A DNA stretch of 64,000 nucleotides from contig DAOKZK010000001.1 in the NCBI GenBank assembly GCA_035325645.1, positions 1-64,000 on the forward strand. Reading direction: 5' to 3'. The DNA is from Macondimonas sp035325645. GTDB taxonomy: Bacteria > Pseudomonadota > Gammaproteobacteria > UBA5335. Both the position numbers and the translations under genes were made by a program. The notes under the pieces are model-generated. The model was not told the DNA's origin. It searched no databases and was given only the letters and a program-made list of their open reading frames with translations. Position 1 is the stretch's first letter, and the number at the start of each line of letters is the position of its first letter. Shown here piece by piece: positions 9,285 to 18,036 of the stretch.

Positions 9285-10136
9285 TCACGCGACCATTTCC
9301 GCAGCAAGCCTTTCGTGCAAAGGCGAGCGGTTGCGTCCACGCACAACCACTCCGGTGCAACCTGCCGGCCGCTGGCGCAGCACCGCGTGGGCCGACTCGG
9401 CTTGCTCGAAAGCCGCGAAAGCCGCGCCGCCAGTTCCCGTGAGACGGGCCGGCGCATGGCGCCCAAGCCAGTCCATCATCTGCGCAACTGCCGGATACAG
9501 CCGGCGCACCACGGGCTCGCAATCGTTGCGTCCCGCCCCTGCGAGAAAGTTGGCCATTGTCATGCGTGGGGAGTTTCTTGTCAAATCAGGCGCTTCAAAC
9601 ACCCGCGCGGTCGAAACAAGGACATCGGGCCAGACAATCAGATACCAGGGCTCGGGGACTTCCACGGGCATGAGCCGTTCACCAACCCCCTCGGCCCAAG
9701 CCGCATGGCCGCGCACGAACACGGGCACATCCGCCCCCAGCGTCAAGCCCAGTTCGGCCAGATCATCCAGAGAGAGACCCATCTGCCAGAGATGGTTGAG
9801 CGCGACCAGCACGGTCGCGGCGTCGGAGCTACCGCCGCCCAGACCGGCCCCCTGTGGAATACGCTTGCGCACGCTGATCCGAACGCCCGCGCGAACGCCC
9901 GCGCGCGCCTGAAGGAGGCGCGCCGCCCGCTCTGCAAGATCCGCCCCGGCCGCAACGCCGGCCGCGCCCTCCAGAAGACGGATCGCACCGTCTGCGGCAG
10001 GCTCGAGCACCACTTCGTCGACCAAGTCGACGAACTGGAACAGTGTCTGCAGCTCATGATAGCCGTCCGCCCGGCGGCCCAGCACATGCAGAAACAGGTT
10101 CAGCTTGGCCGGCGCGGGCCAGGACGTCACGCTCAT
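9285..10136 (-). CDS. ispE: 4-diphosphocytidyl-2-C-methyl-D-erythritol kinase
   Basis: GHMP kinase of the non-mevalonate isoprenoid pathway; phosphorylates CDP-ME. The protein (283 aa) opens with PAPAKLNLFLHVLGRRADGYH, has the ATP-binding motif KRIPQGAGLGGGSSDAATVL near residue 95, and ends with TGTGGAAFAAF. The ATG at 10136 overlaps the lolB stop by one base (TGATG), showing translational coupling; a GTG one codon earlier is possible. The order lolB-ispE-tRNA-prs is classic. Confidence 0.96.
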   Translation of the reverse strand: MSVTSWPAPAKLNLFLHVLGRRADGYHELQTLFQFVDLVDEVVLEPAADGAIRLLEGAAGVAAGADLAERAARLLQARAGVRAGVRISVRKRIPQGAGLGGGSSDAATVLVALNHLWQMGLSLDDLAELGLTLGADVPVFVRGHAAWAEGVGERLMPVEVPEPWYLIVWPDVLVSTARVFEAPDLTRNSPRMTMANFLAGAGRNDCEPVVRRLYPAVAQMMDWLGRHAPARLTGTGGAAFAAFEQAESAHAVLRQRPAGCTGVVVRGRNRSPLHERLAAEMVA

Positions 10137-10765
10137 CACATCGGCTCGCGACAGAGCTGGGCCGGATCAAGATCCCAGCGCTCGATCAGCAAACGCGCCC
10201 AGCTGCCTTCACGCTCCAGGCGCAGCCGGGATGGCAAGGGAACCGCTCCGGCCGAATGCTCCATGGCCTCGTACCGGACCAACCAACCCGCCTGCTCCAG
10301 CACGCGCTGCTCCGACTGCACCGCCCAGCGGGCCGGCCCGGCATCCGGGTCGGGCAGCCCCAGCGCCCAATAGCGCAGTGCACGCACCGGCAAGGGATAG
10401 CCGAGCACAGATGCCAGTACCGCTTCGGGCGGTTCCTGATATGCACGCCGTTCGCCACGCGACTCGACCACCACATTTCCCGCGTTGCCCTCGATGCGCA
10501 CGCCGCCGGCCCCGAGCGGCCCCTCAGCGTTCAGCCGGTACGTCGGGCCGTGCTGCTCCCAGCGCAACCGAAAGCTGCCCGATTCGCCTGGAAGGCGGAA
10601 CGCAACCCGCCCCAGCAGCACCCAGTCATGGACGCATGCAAGGGACTGGGTCGCTGCGTCGGCCACGGGCGGGGGTGCGGGTTTGCGAGGTGCGAGCGGC
10701 GCGCATCCGGCGATGAACAGCGCGGCAGCACACAGCCCCAGCCGGACGGCGCCAGAGGCGCTCAT
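10136..10765 (-). CDS. lolB: Outer membrane lipoprotein LolB
   Basis: Receives lipoproteins from LolA and inserts them in the outer membrane. The 209-aa precursor has a lipoprotein signal peptide with lipobox FIAGC (Cys about 21), then a LolB-type beta barrel (WVLLGRVAFRLPGESGSFRLRW, a typical LolB start). It lies between the TPR lipoprotein gene (4-bp overlap) and ispE (1-bp overlap), so the three are a tight operon. Confidence 0.92.
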   Translation of the reverse strand: MSASGAVRLGLCAAALFIAGCAPLAPRKPAPPPVADAATQSLACVHDWVLLGRVAFRLPGESGSFRLRWEQHGPTYRLNAEGPLGAGGVRIEGNAGNVVVESRGERRAYQEPPEAVLASVLGYPLPVRALRYWALGLPDPDAGPARWAVQSEQRVLEQAGWLVRYEAMEHSAGAVPLPSRLRLEREGSWARLLIERWDLDPAQLCREPM

Positions 10766-12474
10766 TCCTCACCATAACGGCGCATTGTTTGCCTGAGGAC
10801 CGGATGATCGGGAAAGGCTGCACGCGCCTTCCGCCAGATCTCCCGCGCTTCGCCACGACGTCCCTGACGCCACCGCAATTCACCCAGATGAGCCGCGACC
10901 TCCGGGTCAGTCAGCTGCTCATAGGCCTGGACCAGATAGCGATCCGCGGCATCAAGGTCGCCCTGGCGGAAATACACCCAACCCAGACTGTCGAGCATGG
11001 CCGGGTTGTCCGGATCGCTCGCCAGCGCGCGCCGGACGAGGTCCTCGGCTTCCTGCAGCCGATCGGTATGGACGGCTAGAAAATAGCCCAAGGCGTTGAG
11101 CACCACCGCGTCTTCGGGCTTGCTGGCGATCAAGGTCCGCAGATCCGCCTCGGCCAGTTCCAGGTTGCCGGCCTGTTCCGCGGCGAGCGACCGCCAATAA
11201 CGAAGATCACGGTTGTCCGGATAGCGGTTCAATGCTTCGGTAAATACGGCGGCGGCCTGATCGGGCATGCCGGCCCGGTAAAGCCACTCGCCCTCCCCTT
11301 GATACAGCCCCGGCGCGAGGCTCGGGTTGCGCTCGCGCAGCTGGGCCAGATGCGCGCGCCCCGCCTCCATGCGGCCCAGATCGCCGAGGGTCTCGGCAAT
11401 CAACAATTGCGCCTGGATCACGTGACTGCCACCGCTCACCTGCGAAAACCACTGCAGCGCGTTCTGCAGGCGTCCGCGACGACGCTCGAGAATCCCGAGA
11501 TAATAGTACGCGTCCATGGACCGATTGCCGCTTGCGGCGAGTCGCGACAGATAGTCGAGGGCGGCGGCGTCATCGCCGTCCTGCATCTTCAGCAGGCCCA
11601 GGGCGTACAGCGCTTCGGGCTGGTCCGGCGTGGTTTTCAGGATCGCCTCGAACGACTGTGTCGCCTCCTCGAGGCGACCCAATTGCAACAGCACACGCGC
11701 CTCGTCGAGTCGCAGCGCCTGGTCTTCACCATGCTTGCGGACCACGGCCCGCAACTGCGCCAGACCGGCCTCGGTTTTGCCTTGGCGAATCTGGACCTGC
11801 GCCGCAAGGGCTTGAGCCTGATACCAGTTCGGCGCCAGCTCGCGCGTTCGCGCAACCGAACGCTGAGCCCGATCGACATCGCCGGCCATCAGGGCAAGCC
11901 GCGCGTCGGCATAATGGAATTCGGCCCATCCGGCATACTGCTGGGCCAAGGGATCGAGCAGCGCAAGCCGTTCCGGTCGATCACGAACCTCCTCCGCGAG
12001 CACCGCCGGCAGGTCCAGCAAGGCTTCGGCCTCGCCTTCGGGGTGCACCGCCACCAGTTGCACCAGCACGCGCCCGGCTGCCGCGAGATCACCGGCGGTC
12101 AGCGCCGCAGTGAACTGGATCTGGAGAGGCGGCAGGGCAGCCGGATCCTGCTGCTGCCAGCGATTGGCGAGTTCCGCCGCCAAAGTGAGATCGCCAGCCG
12201 CCAAGGCCGCCTGAGTGCCGCGCTGCAGCAGCTCCACCTCGTCAGCGAGGGTGGCGGCCCGTGCATAGGCGCGCGCGGCCTCCGCCGGGCTGTCCTCCCG
12301 CAGCAGCCACTCTCCGGCCAGCGCCCAATAGGTCGGACTCTGCTCGACCAAATCGGAGACCGGGCGAGGGCTGGCCGCAGGAGACCGATCCCGAAACTGC
12401 GTACCGGGCGCGCAAGCCCACAGCAGCGGCAACAACGCAAATCCCGCGTAGCGGGGCCAGCCAGAGATGTTCAC
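10762..12474 (-). CDS. TPR-repeat lipoprotein
   Basis: A protein of about 570 aa with many tetratricopeptide repeats through most of its length (for example PEALYALGLLKMQDGDDAAA and PAMLDSLGWVYFRQGDLDAA). The N-terminus from a GTG at 12474 is a short signal peptide ending in the lipobox LLWAC, so it is probably an outer membrane lipoprotein scaffold. The frame stays open to 12618, but that part would overlap the hemA start and lacks a signal sequence. It is divergent from hemA. TPR lipoproteins upstream of lolB are common in Pseudomonas and relatives; the exact role is not known to me. Confidence 0.85.
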   Translation of the reverse strand: MNISGWPRYAGFALLPLLWACAPGTQFRDRSPAASPRPVSDLVEQSPTYWALAGEWLLREDSPAEAARAYARAATLADEVELLQRGTQAALAAGDLTLAAELANRWQQQDPAALPPLQIQFTAALTAGDLAAAGRVLVQLVAVHPEGEAEALLDLPAVLAEEVRDRPERLALLDPLAQQYAGWAEFHYADARLALMAGDVDRAQRSVARTRELAPNWYQAQALAAQVQIRQGKTEAGLAQLRAVVRKHGEDQALRLDEARVLLQLGRLEEATQSFEAILKTTPDQPEALYALGLLKMQDGDDAAALDYLSRLAASGNRSMDAYYYLGILERRRGRLQNALQWFSQVSGGSHVIQAQLLIAETLGDLGRMEAGRAHLAQLRERNPSLAPGLYQGEGEWLYRAGMPDQAAAVFTEALNRYPDNRDLRYWRSLAAEQAGNLELAEADLRTLIASKPEDAVVLNALGYFLAVHTDRLQEAEDLVRRALASDPDNPAMLDSLGWVYFRQGDLDAADRYLVQAYEQLTDPEVAAHLGELRWRQGRRGEAREIWRKARAAFPDHPVLRQTMRRYGEE

Positions 12475-12617
12475 GCGAAAGGCCGCCTCATACCGGTCCA
12501 CATCAACGAAGCGAAGGACTATAGCGTGCTGCCCCAAAGCAGCGCCACCGACCCATTCTTGTCTTGCGATGACCGTTTGACGCAGAATCGCAGCTCTCGT
12601 TCGCCTCGCGCCCCGCA

Positions 12618-13874
12618 ATGCCCCTTTTCAGCGTCGGACTCAATCACACCACCGCCGCGGTACCGGTGCGGGAACGCATCGCCTATGCCGCAGGCGATGT
12701 GGCGCGGGCGCTGGCCGACGCCCGCCGGGAGACGGCGGTCGAGGAAATGGTGCTCCTGTCCACCTGCAACCGCACCGAACTTTATTTTCGCGCCAAGGAC
12801 GACGAGCCTGTCATCGACTGGCTGAGCCGCGATCGGCACATGCCGCGCGCCGAACTCGACACCTGCCTGTATCGGCTGACGGGCGATGCCGTGGTGCGCC
12901 ACCTCCTGCGTGTCGCAGCCGGACTGGACTCCATGGTGGTCGGCGAGGCCCAGATCCTGGGTCAGCTCAAGCAAGCCTATGGCCTCGCGCTCGAAAACGG
13001 CCATATCGGCCATGGGCTGAATCGGCTGTTCGCTTGCAGCTTCGCCACAGCCAAACGGGTCCGAACCGACACGCTCATCGGCGCCCAGCCGGTATCGGTC
13101 GCCTCCATTGCGACCGACCTCGCGCGGCGCATCTTCAGCAACTTTCGCGAACACACCGCGCTCATGGTGGGCGCCGGCCAGATGATCGGCCTGTGTACCC
13201 GTCATCTGCACACCCAGGGCGTCGGACGCATCATCATCGCCAACCGCGACGTCGGCCGCGCCGTCTCGCTGGCCCAGAGCGTCCAGGGATTCGGCATCGG
13301 CCTGACCGATCTGGAAGCCCATTTGGCCGAGGCGGATATCCTGATCGCCTGCACCGGCAGTCCGGATCCGCTCGTCCACCTGCCGGCGGTGCGTCAGGCG
13401 CTGCGACGGCGCAAGCATCGCCCCATGCTCATGATCGATCTGGGCATGCCGCGCGACATCGACCCGGCCATCGAACAGCTGGACGACGTGTTTCTCTATA
13501 CCCTCGACGACCTTACCGCCGAGAGCCGGCACAATCGCGAGATCCGCTCCGAACAGGCCCTGCTGGCCGAAACCATCGTCGAGGAGGAAACGGCGCGCTT
13601 CACCCAGTGGCTGAGCCGTCGCGATCATTGCCGATCGCTCAAGCAATTGCGCGAACGCAGCGAGCAGACGCGTCGCGCCGCGCTCGTGCAGGCACAGGAA
13701 CGTCTCGCCCGTGGCGAGGAGCCAGTCGCGGTGCTGGAAGATTTTTCCCGCGCGCTCACCAATCGCCTCCTGCACGCGCCGACCCAGCGCCTGCGCGAGG
13801 CCATCCACGAGTCCCGACAGGACCTCATCGACGATGCCCGGCGCCTGTTCGATCTGGACGAGCCGACGCCATGA
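12618..13874 (+). CDS. hemA: Glutamyl-tRNA reductase
   Basis: First committed enzyme of C5-pathway tetrapyrrole synthesis; reduces Glu-tRNA-Glu to glutamate-1-semialdehyde using NADPH. The 418-aa product has the catalytic Cys in STCNRTELYF (about residue 50), GEAQILGQLKQAY, the NADPH-binding MVGAGQMIGLCTRHL, and the C-terminal dimerisation region (LKQLRERSEQ). It is divergent from the TPR lipoprotein gene and overlaps prfA by ATGA. The hemA-prfA-prmC order is conserved in gammaproteobacteria. Confidence 0.97.
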   Translation: MPLFSVGLNHTTAAVPVRERIAYAAGDVARALADARRETAVEEMVLLSTCNRTELYFRAKDDEPVIDWLSRDRHMPRAELDTCLYRLTGDAVVRHLLRVAAGLDSMVVGEAQILGQLKQAYGLALENGHIGHGLNRLFACSFATAKRVRTDTLIGAQPVSVASIATDLARRIFSNFREHTALMVGAGQMIGLCTRHLHTQGVGRIIIANRDVGRAVSLAQSVQGFGIGLTDLEAHLAEADILIACTGSPDPLVHLPAVRQALRRRKHRPMLMIDLGMPRDIDPAIEQLDDVFLYTLDDLTAESRHNREIRSEQALLAETIVEEETARFTQWLSRRDHCRSLKQLRERSEQTRRAALVQAQERLARGEEPVAVLEDFSRALTNRLLHAPTQRLREAIHESRQDLIDDARRLFDLDEPTP

Positions 13875-14959
13875 ACATCACCCCCGGCCTTGCCTCCGAG
13901 CTGGAACGGCTGCGCGATCGCCATCGCGAAGTCTCGGCGCTGCTCAGCGAACCCGCAGTGCTGGGCGATGCGACGCGCATGCGCGCCCTCGGCCGCGAGT
14001 ACGCGCATCTGGAAGATCTGGTCGCGACCTTCCATGCCTGTGAGACTGCTGAAACCCGCTTGGCCGAAGCCGAAGCGCTCGCCCAAGACAGCGATCCTGA
14101 ACTGCGGGCCCTGGCCGGTGAGGAAGCCGAGGCAGCGCAACAGGAACTCGCCCGCCTCAAACACCACCTCCAGCGCCTGCTGCTGCCGCCCGATCCCTTC
14201 GACGCCAGCAACGTGTTTCTCGAAATCCGCGCCGGCACGGGCGGCGACGAGGCGGCGCTGTTCGCCGGGGATCTGTTTCGCATGTACAGCCGCTACGCCG
14301 AGCGCCGCGGCTGGCAGGTGGAGATCATCAGCCAGAACGAGGGCGAGCACGGCGGCTACAAGGAAATCATCGCCCGGCTCATCGGCGAGGGCGTCTATTC
14401 GCGCCTCAAGTTCGAGTCCGGCGCCCATCGCGTGCAGCGCGTCCCCGCCACCGAATCGCAAGGCCGCATCCACACCTCGGCCTGCACCGTGGCCGTGCTG
14501 CCCGAAGTCGAGGAAGTCGCCGACATCGACGTGAATCCGGCGGACCTGCGCATCGACACCTACCGCGCCTCGGGCGCCGGCGGGCAACACATCAACAAGA
14601 CCGATTCGGCCGTGCGCATCACCCACCTGCCGAGCGGCATCGTGGTCGAGTGCCAGGACGAACGCTCCCAGCACAAGAACCGCGCCAAGGCGCTCTCGCT
14701 GCTGAAAGCGCGCCTGCTCGCCCGGGCGCGCGACAGTCAGCAACAGCAGACCGCCGAGCAACGCCGCGCGCTGGTCGGCAGCGGCGATCGCTCCGAACGC
14801 ATCCGGACCTACAATTTCCCGCAGGGTCGTCTCACCGATCATCGCATCAACCTCACGCTCTACCGGCTCGAGGCGATCGTGGACGGCGATCTCGACGAGG
14901 TGCTCGATGCCCTGCAGGACGCGCATCAGGCCCAGCAACTTGCTGCGCTCGGCGCCTGA
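13871..14959 (+). CDS. prfA: Peptide chain release factor 1
   Basis: Recognises UAA and UAG stop codons and triggers peptide release. The 362-aa length is typical. The GGQ catalytic motif appears as GAGGQHINKTDSAVRITH with the usual following sequence, and the PAT-type codon-reading region reads VPATESQGRIHTSA. The ATG at 13871 overlaps the hemA stop (ATGA). prmC, which methylates the GGQ glutamine, follows. Confidence 0.97.
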   Translation: MNITPGLASELERLRDRHREVSALLSEPAVLGDATRMRALGREYAHLEDLVATFHACETAETRLAEAEALAQDSDPELRALAGEEAEAAQQELARLKHHLQRLLLPPDPFDASNVFLEIRAGTGGDEAALFAGDLFRMYSRYAERRGWQVEIISQNEGEHGGYKEIIARLIGEGVYSRLKFESGAHRVQRVPATESQGRIHTSACTVAVLPEVEEVADIDVNPADLRIDTYRASGAGGQHINKTDSAVRITHLPSGIVVECQDERSQHKNRAKALSLLKARLLARARDSQQQQTAEQRRALVGSGDRSERIRTYNFPQGRLTDHRINLTLYRLEAIVDGDLDEVLDALQDAHQAQQLAALGA

Positions 14960-15821
14960 TCCGCTGCCGGCGCGCGAGGCGCTGCGTCTGTTGCGCGAAA
15001 CGCTCACCGCGCCGGCAGGCAGCGCACAGGCCGCCGCGCAGGAGGCCGAATGGCTGCTCGCCTTTGTGATGGGCTGGCCGCGCAGCCGGCTGTGGTCGCA
15101 CGGCGAGACGGCGCTCACGCCGGAGCAGCGCGAGCGCCTGGACCAGTTCGCCGAGCGAAGGCTGGCCGGCGAACCCGTGGCCTATGTGCTGGGCGCGACC
15201 GGCTTTCATGACCTGACGCTGACCGTCACCCCCGACACCCTGATCCCGCGCCCGGAAACCGAGCGCTTGGTCGAGATCGCGCTCACGCTCGCGATCCCGG
15301 CGCCCCGCGTGGCCGATCTCGGCACCGGCAGCGGCGCCATCGCCCTGGCGCTGGCCGCCGCACGGCCGGAATGGGACGTCTATGCGGTGGACCGCAGCGC
15401 CGCGGCGCTCGCCGTCGCCGGAACCAACGCTCGCCGACTGGGATTGATGGATCGGGTGCGCTTCATCGCGGGCGACTGGTGCGCGCCGCTGGCGCCGGAG
15501 ACCTTCGGGCTGATCGTCGCCAATCCGCCCTATCTTGCGGACACCGATCCACATCTGCCCGAGTTGCGCCACGAACCGCGCGGTGCATTGGTCGCCGGTC
15601 CCACCGGGCTCGAAGATCTGGCGCATATCATCGATACCGCCCGGGACGTCCTGATGCCAGGCGGCTGGCTGGTCCTCGAACATGGCTGGGACCAAGGGCC
15701 GGCCGTGCGGGAATTGCTCAGCGCGGCCGGCTATCGGGCGGTCTCGGGCCATCAGGACTTCGCCGGCCATGACCGCGTGGCCCTCGGCCGGCACGAACCC
15801 GAACCAGAGGACACGGCATGA
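14907..15821 (+). CDS. prmC: Peptide chain release factor N5-glutamine methyltransferase
   Basis: SAM-dependent methyltransferase that modifies the GGQ glutamine of RF1 and RF2. It has the AdoMet motif VADLGTGSGAIALALA and the catalytic NPPY in IVANPPYLADTD. From the ATG at 14907 it is 304 aa and overlaps prfA by 53 bp. A TTG at 14940 would give 293 aa, closer to the usual 270-290, so the start is uncertain. It overlaps the MoeB-like gene by 4 bp. Confidence 0.93.
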   Translation: MPCRTRIRPSNLLRSAPDPLPAREALRLLRETLTAPAGSAQAAAQEAEWLLAFVMGWPRSRLWSHGETALTPEQRERLDQFAERRLAGEPVAYVLGATGFHDLTLTVTPDTLIPRPETERLVEIALTLAIPAPRVADLGTGSGAIALALAAARPEWDVYAVDRSAAALAVAGTNARRLGLMDRVRFIAGDWCAPLAPETFGLIVANPPYLADTDPHLPELRHEPRGALVAGPTGLEDLAHIIDTARDVLMPGGWLVLEHGWDQGPAVRELLSAAGYRAVSGHQDFAGHDRVALGRHEPEPEDTA

Positions 15822-16564
15822 CCCTGCACCGCGACGCCTTGATCCGCTACAGCCGCCAGCTGCGTCTGCCCGAACTGGGCTTGGCCGGGCAGGAACGTCT
15901 GGCCGCAAGCCGGGTGCTCGTCGTCGGTGCCGGCGGACTGGGTTCCGGCTGCGCGCCCTATCTCGCCGCCAGCGGCGTGGGGGAGCTGATCATCGCCGAT
16001 GCCGACACCGTCGAGCTGAGCAATCTGCACCGCCAGCTGCTGCACACCACAGCGGATGTCGGCCGGCCCAAGGTGGACTCGGCTCGGGCGCGGCTGGAAC
16101 AGCTCAATCCCGAGGTGCGCATCACGCCGCTGGCCAAGCGCCTCGATGCCGACACGCTGAGCGGCGCGCTCGCCGGCTGCGACGCCGTGGTCGACGGCTC
16201 GGACAACTTCGCCACCCGCTTCGCCGTCAACGCCGCGAGCCGCGCTCTCGGCATCCCGCTCATCAGCGCCGCGGCGATCCGCTTCGAAGGCCAGCTCTCG
16301 GTGTTCGATCCGCGCGATGCGGCCAGTCCGTGCTATCGCTGCCTCTATCGCGACAGCGCCGAACAGGCCGAAACCTGTGCGCTGAGCGGCGTGCTGCCGC
16401 CCATCGTCGGCGCCCTGGGCAGCCTGCAGGCGCTCGAGACGATCAAGGTGCTCACCGGCATCGGCCGACCGCTCGTCGGCCGCCTGCTCGTCTTCGACGG
16501 CCTCGCTCATGAATGGCGCACCCTGCGCTTGAAGCGCGATCCCGGCTGTCCCGTCTGCGCGTGA
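15818..16564 (+). CDS. moeB: MoeB/ThiF-type E1 adenylyltransferase
   Basis: Activates the C-terminal Gly-Gly of ubiquitin-like sulfur carriers (MoaD or ThiS) by adenylation. The 248-aa product has the nucleotide-binding VVGAGGLGSG (about residues 32-41), ADADTVELSNLHRQ with the conserved Asp, and two CxxC zinc pairs (CYRCL and CPVC at the extreme C-terminus). There is no rhodanese domain. hemA-prfA-prmC-moeB is a known order. The next gene, a JAMM peptidase, overlaps by GTGA. I cannot tell MoeB from ThiF by sequence alone; window context favours MoeB, although thiS and thiG lie elsewhere in the window. Confidence 0.9.
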   Translation: MTLHRDALIRYSRQLRLPELGLAGQERLAASRVLVVGAGGLGSGCAPYLAASGVGELIIADADTVELSNLHRQLLHTTADVGRPKVDSARARLEQLNPEVRITPLAKRLDADTLSGALAGCDAVVDGSDNFATRFAVNAASRALGIPLISAAAIRFEGQLSVFDPRDAASPCYRCLYRDSAEQAETCALSGVLPPIVGALGSLQALETIKVLTGIGRPLVGRLLVFDGLAHEWRTLRLKRDPGCPVCA

Positions 16565-16995
16565 ACCCCTCGCCCGAACCGTCCGTGCATTTCAGTCGCG
16601 CGCTTTGCCATCGGCTGCGCGCCGAGGCGACCGCCCAGCCCACGCGCGAGGTCTGCGGACTGATCGGCGCCCGGAGCGGCGTGGCGGTCACGCATTACCC
16701 GATCGCCAACATCGCGCCCGATGCGAGCCTGCGCTATCACATGGATCCCGCTGCCCAGATCGCCGCGTTTCGGGTGATGCGCCTGCGCGGCGAAACGCTG
16801 GCCGCGATCTATCACTCCCATCCCGCAGGACCGCCCATTCCTTCGGCGCGCGATCTCTGCGAATGGTCTTATCCCGAGGCACTGTGCCTGATCGTCGGGC
16901 TGGCCGGCGGGCGGCCACGGCTGCGCGCCTGGCGCTGGAGTCCGGCGGGGTTTGTACCTGTCCGGATCGAGTCACGACATGCTGCGTCCCGATAA
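16561..16995 (+). CDS. M67 family (JAMM/Mov34) metallopeptidase
   Basis: A 144-aa JAB1/MPN zinc protease. The motif is complete: glutamate in REVCGLIG, then HSHPAGPPIPSARD with both His, the Ser and the Asp. The GTG start at 16561 overlaps the E1 gene stop (GTGA); an upstream ATG at 16513 is inside that gene. Family members such as Mec and QbsD trim residues from, or release products from, ubiquitin-like sulfur carriers that are activated by a neighbouring E1. The coupling here suggests a similar role. The substrate is not identified. Confidence 0.85.
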   Translation: MNPSPEPSVHFSRALCHRLRAEATAQPTREVCGLIGARSGVAVTHYPIANIAPDASLRYHMDPAAQIAAFRVMRLRGETLAAIYHSHPAGPPIPSARDLCEWSYPEALCLIVGLAGGRPRLRAWRWSPAGFVPVRIESRHAASR

Positions 16996-17110
16996 ATGCC
17001 TACTTGCCCGCGAAGTAGTCACCACCCGATATCAATCCAACGTCCCGCCGCGGATATAGTTGAAGTTTTCAAGCGTATCCATAGCGCCTGGCTATGGCCC
17101 GCGAAATCGT

Positions 17111-17235
17111 CTGTACCGCCTGCAATTGATTGGAAACTGATTTGCGGTTTATGCAGCCTTGCGGATAGCATAAGACTGTCAGGCTTAAAGGGGTGACGTG
17201 AGGCACTGTTTTTGGCTTCCGCCGTTTTGCTTAAC
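17111..17235. repeat. Diverged direct repeat, copy A
   Basis: About 120 bp matching 19834-19957 in the same orientation, with roughly three quarters identity by eye. Both begin CTGTACC and share GCAATTGATTGGA, GGCATAAG/AGCATAAG and AGGGGTGAC. The two copies bracket the IS remnant and the ATPase/DUF4276 cassette. The stretch 16996-17110 holds nothing recognisable. The source of the repeat is unknown; an insertion sequence end is possible. Confidence 0.7.
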
Positions 17236-17239
17236 GTTC

Positions 17240-17873
17240 GCTGCGCTCACGTTAGCCTGCGCCGAAACGATGTTGTCGAAGCGCCAGCGACGGTCGTAGC
17301 GATCCTTGGAGACCCGAATGCCGTGCAGGATGCGCAGCCGTGCCCAGACCTCGCGATGCCCCTCGCCGACGAAGGGCGAGGCGTGCCGATCGGCATCGGC
17401 AACCTTTGGCTTCGGCCTGCACCGTGCGGGATGCAGAGGGAGCACCTTCGCCACCGTTCTGGCCTGCCGAGCATGGATCGTCGAACGAGGAAATTCCAGC
17501 ACCCGGCGGACCCGCTTGAGGCCGTAGGACTTGCCGCTCGCGGGCGAGGTCGTCCGGCTCATCGGCGACAACCTCCGATCGGCCAAAGGACGGCGCAGCG
17601 TTCTCTTGTGCAGGACTCACCACCCCCCATCCCCCGTGCGCCGATGCGCCGGCTGGCGTCATTACGCGGCTTTTCGAGCGGATCAGCATTGCGTTCCTTG
17701 ATGACGGCATCCATGCCGGCTAGGGCATGGTCACGCCATTGCTCGAGCCGGCATATTGGCACCGTCAGCTCGCGCGACAGTGCATGGACCGATTCGCCAC
17801 GCAGCAGGCGCAGCACGACCTGCTTCTTCCGACCGGCCGACCAGCGCTTGACCCCCAGCCCGCCCAGATCCAT
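17240..17873 (-). pseudogene. IS3-family transposase remnant (orfA/orfB decayed)
   Basis: On the minus strand 17873 to about 17560 encodes an OrfA-like helix-turn-helix protein (KRWSAGRKKQVVLRLLRGES...), then a frame from 17586 downwards carries the start of an OrfB-like protein (YGLKRVRRVLEFPRSTIHAR...RKPKVAD-type linker, then HREVWARLRILHGIRVSKD). The DDE catalytic core is missing and the frames are broken, so the element cannot transpose. No intact terminal inverted repeats were seen. The region 17874-18036 holds only the promoter area of the next gene. Confidence 0.75.
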
Positions 17874-18036
17874 CTTCTTTCAACTCATTCAGCATCTCCC
17901 GCTCCTTTCCTCAGACACGTCTGTCTACCCCATGTCGTATCCAAAAGAATTGCGTGCAGGGCAATGCTTGGATGAACAAACGCCATAAGGACAAAAATGC
18001 CCAGCAAACTGCACTTTGAGATCATAAGGAAAAGAC

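Noticed and set aside
16996..17196. Small plus-strand open frame after the JAMM gene
   Set aside because: It overlaps repeat copy A and has no ribosome site or protein-like pattern.
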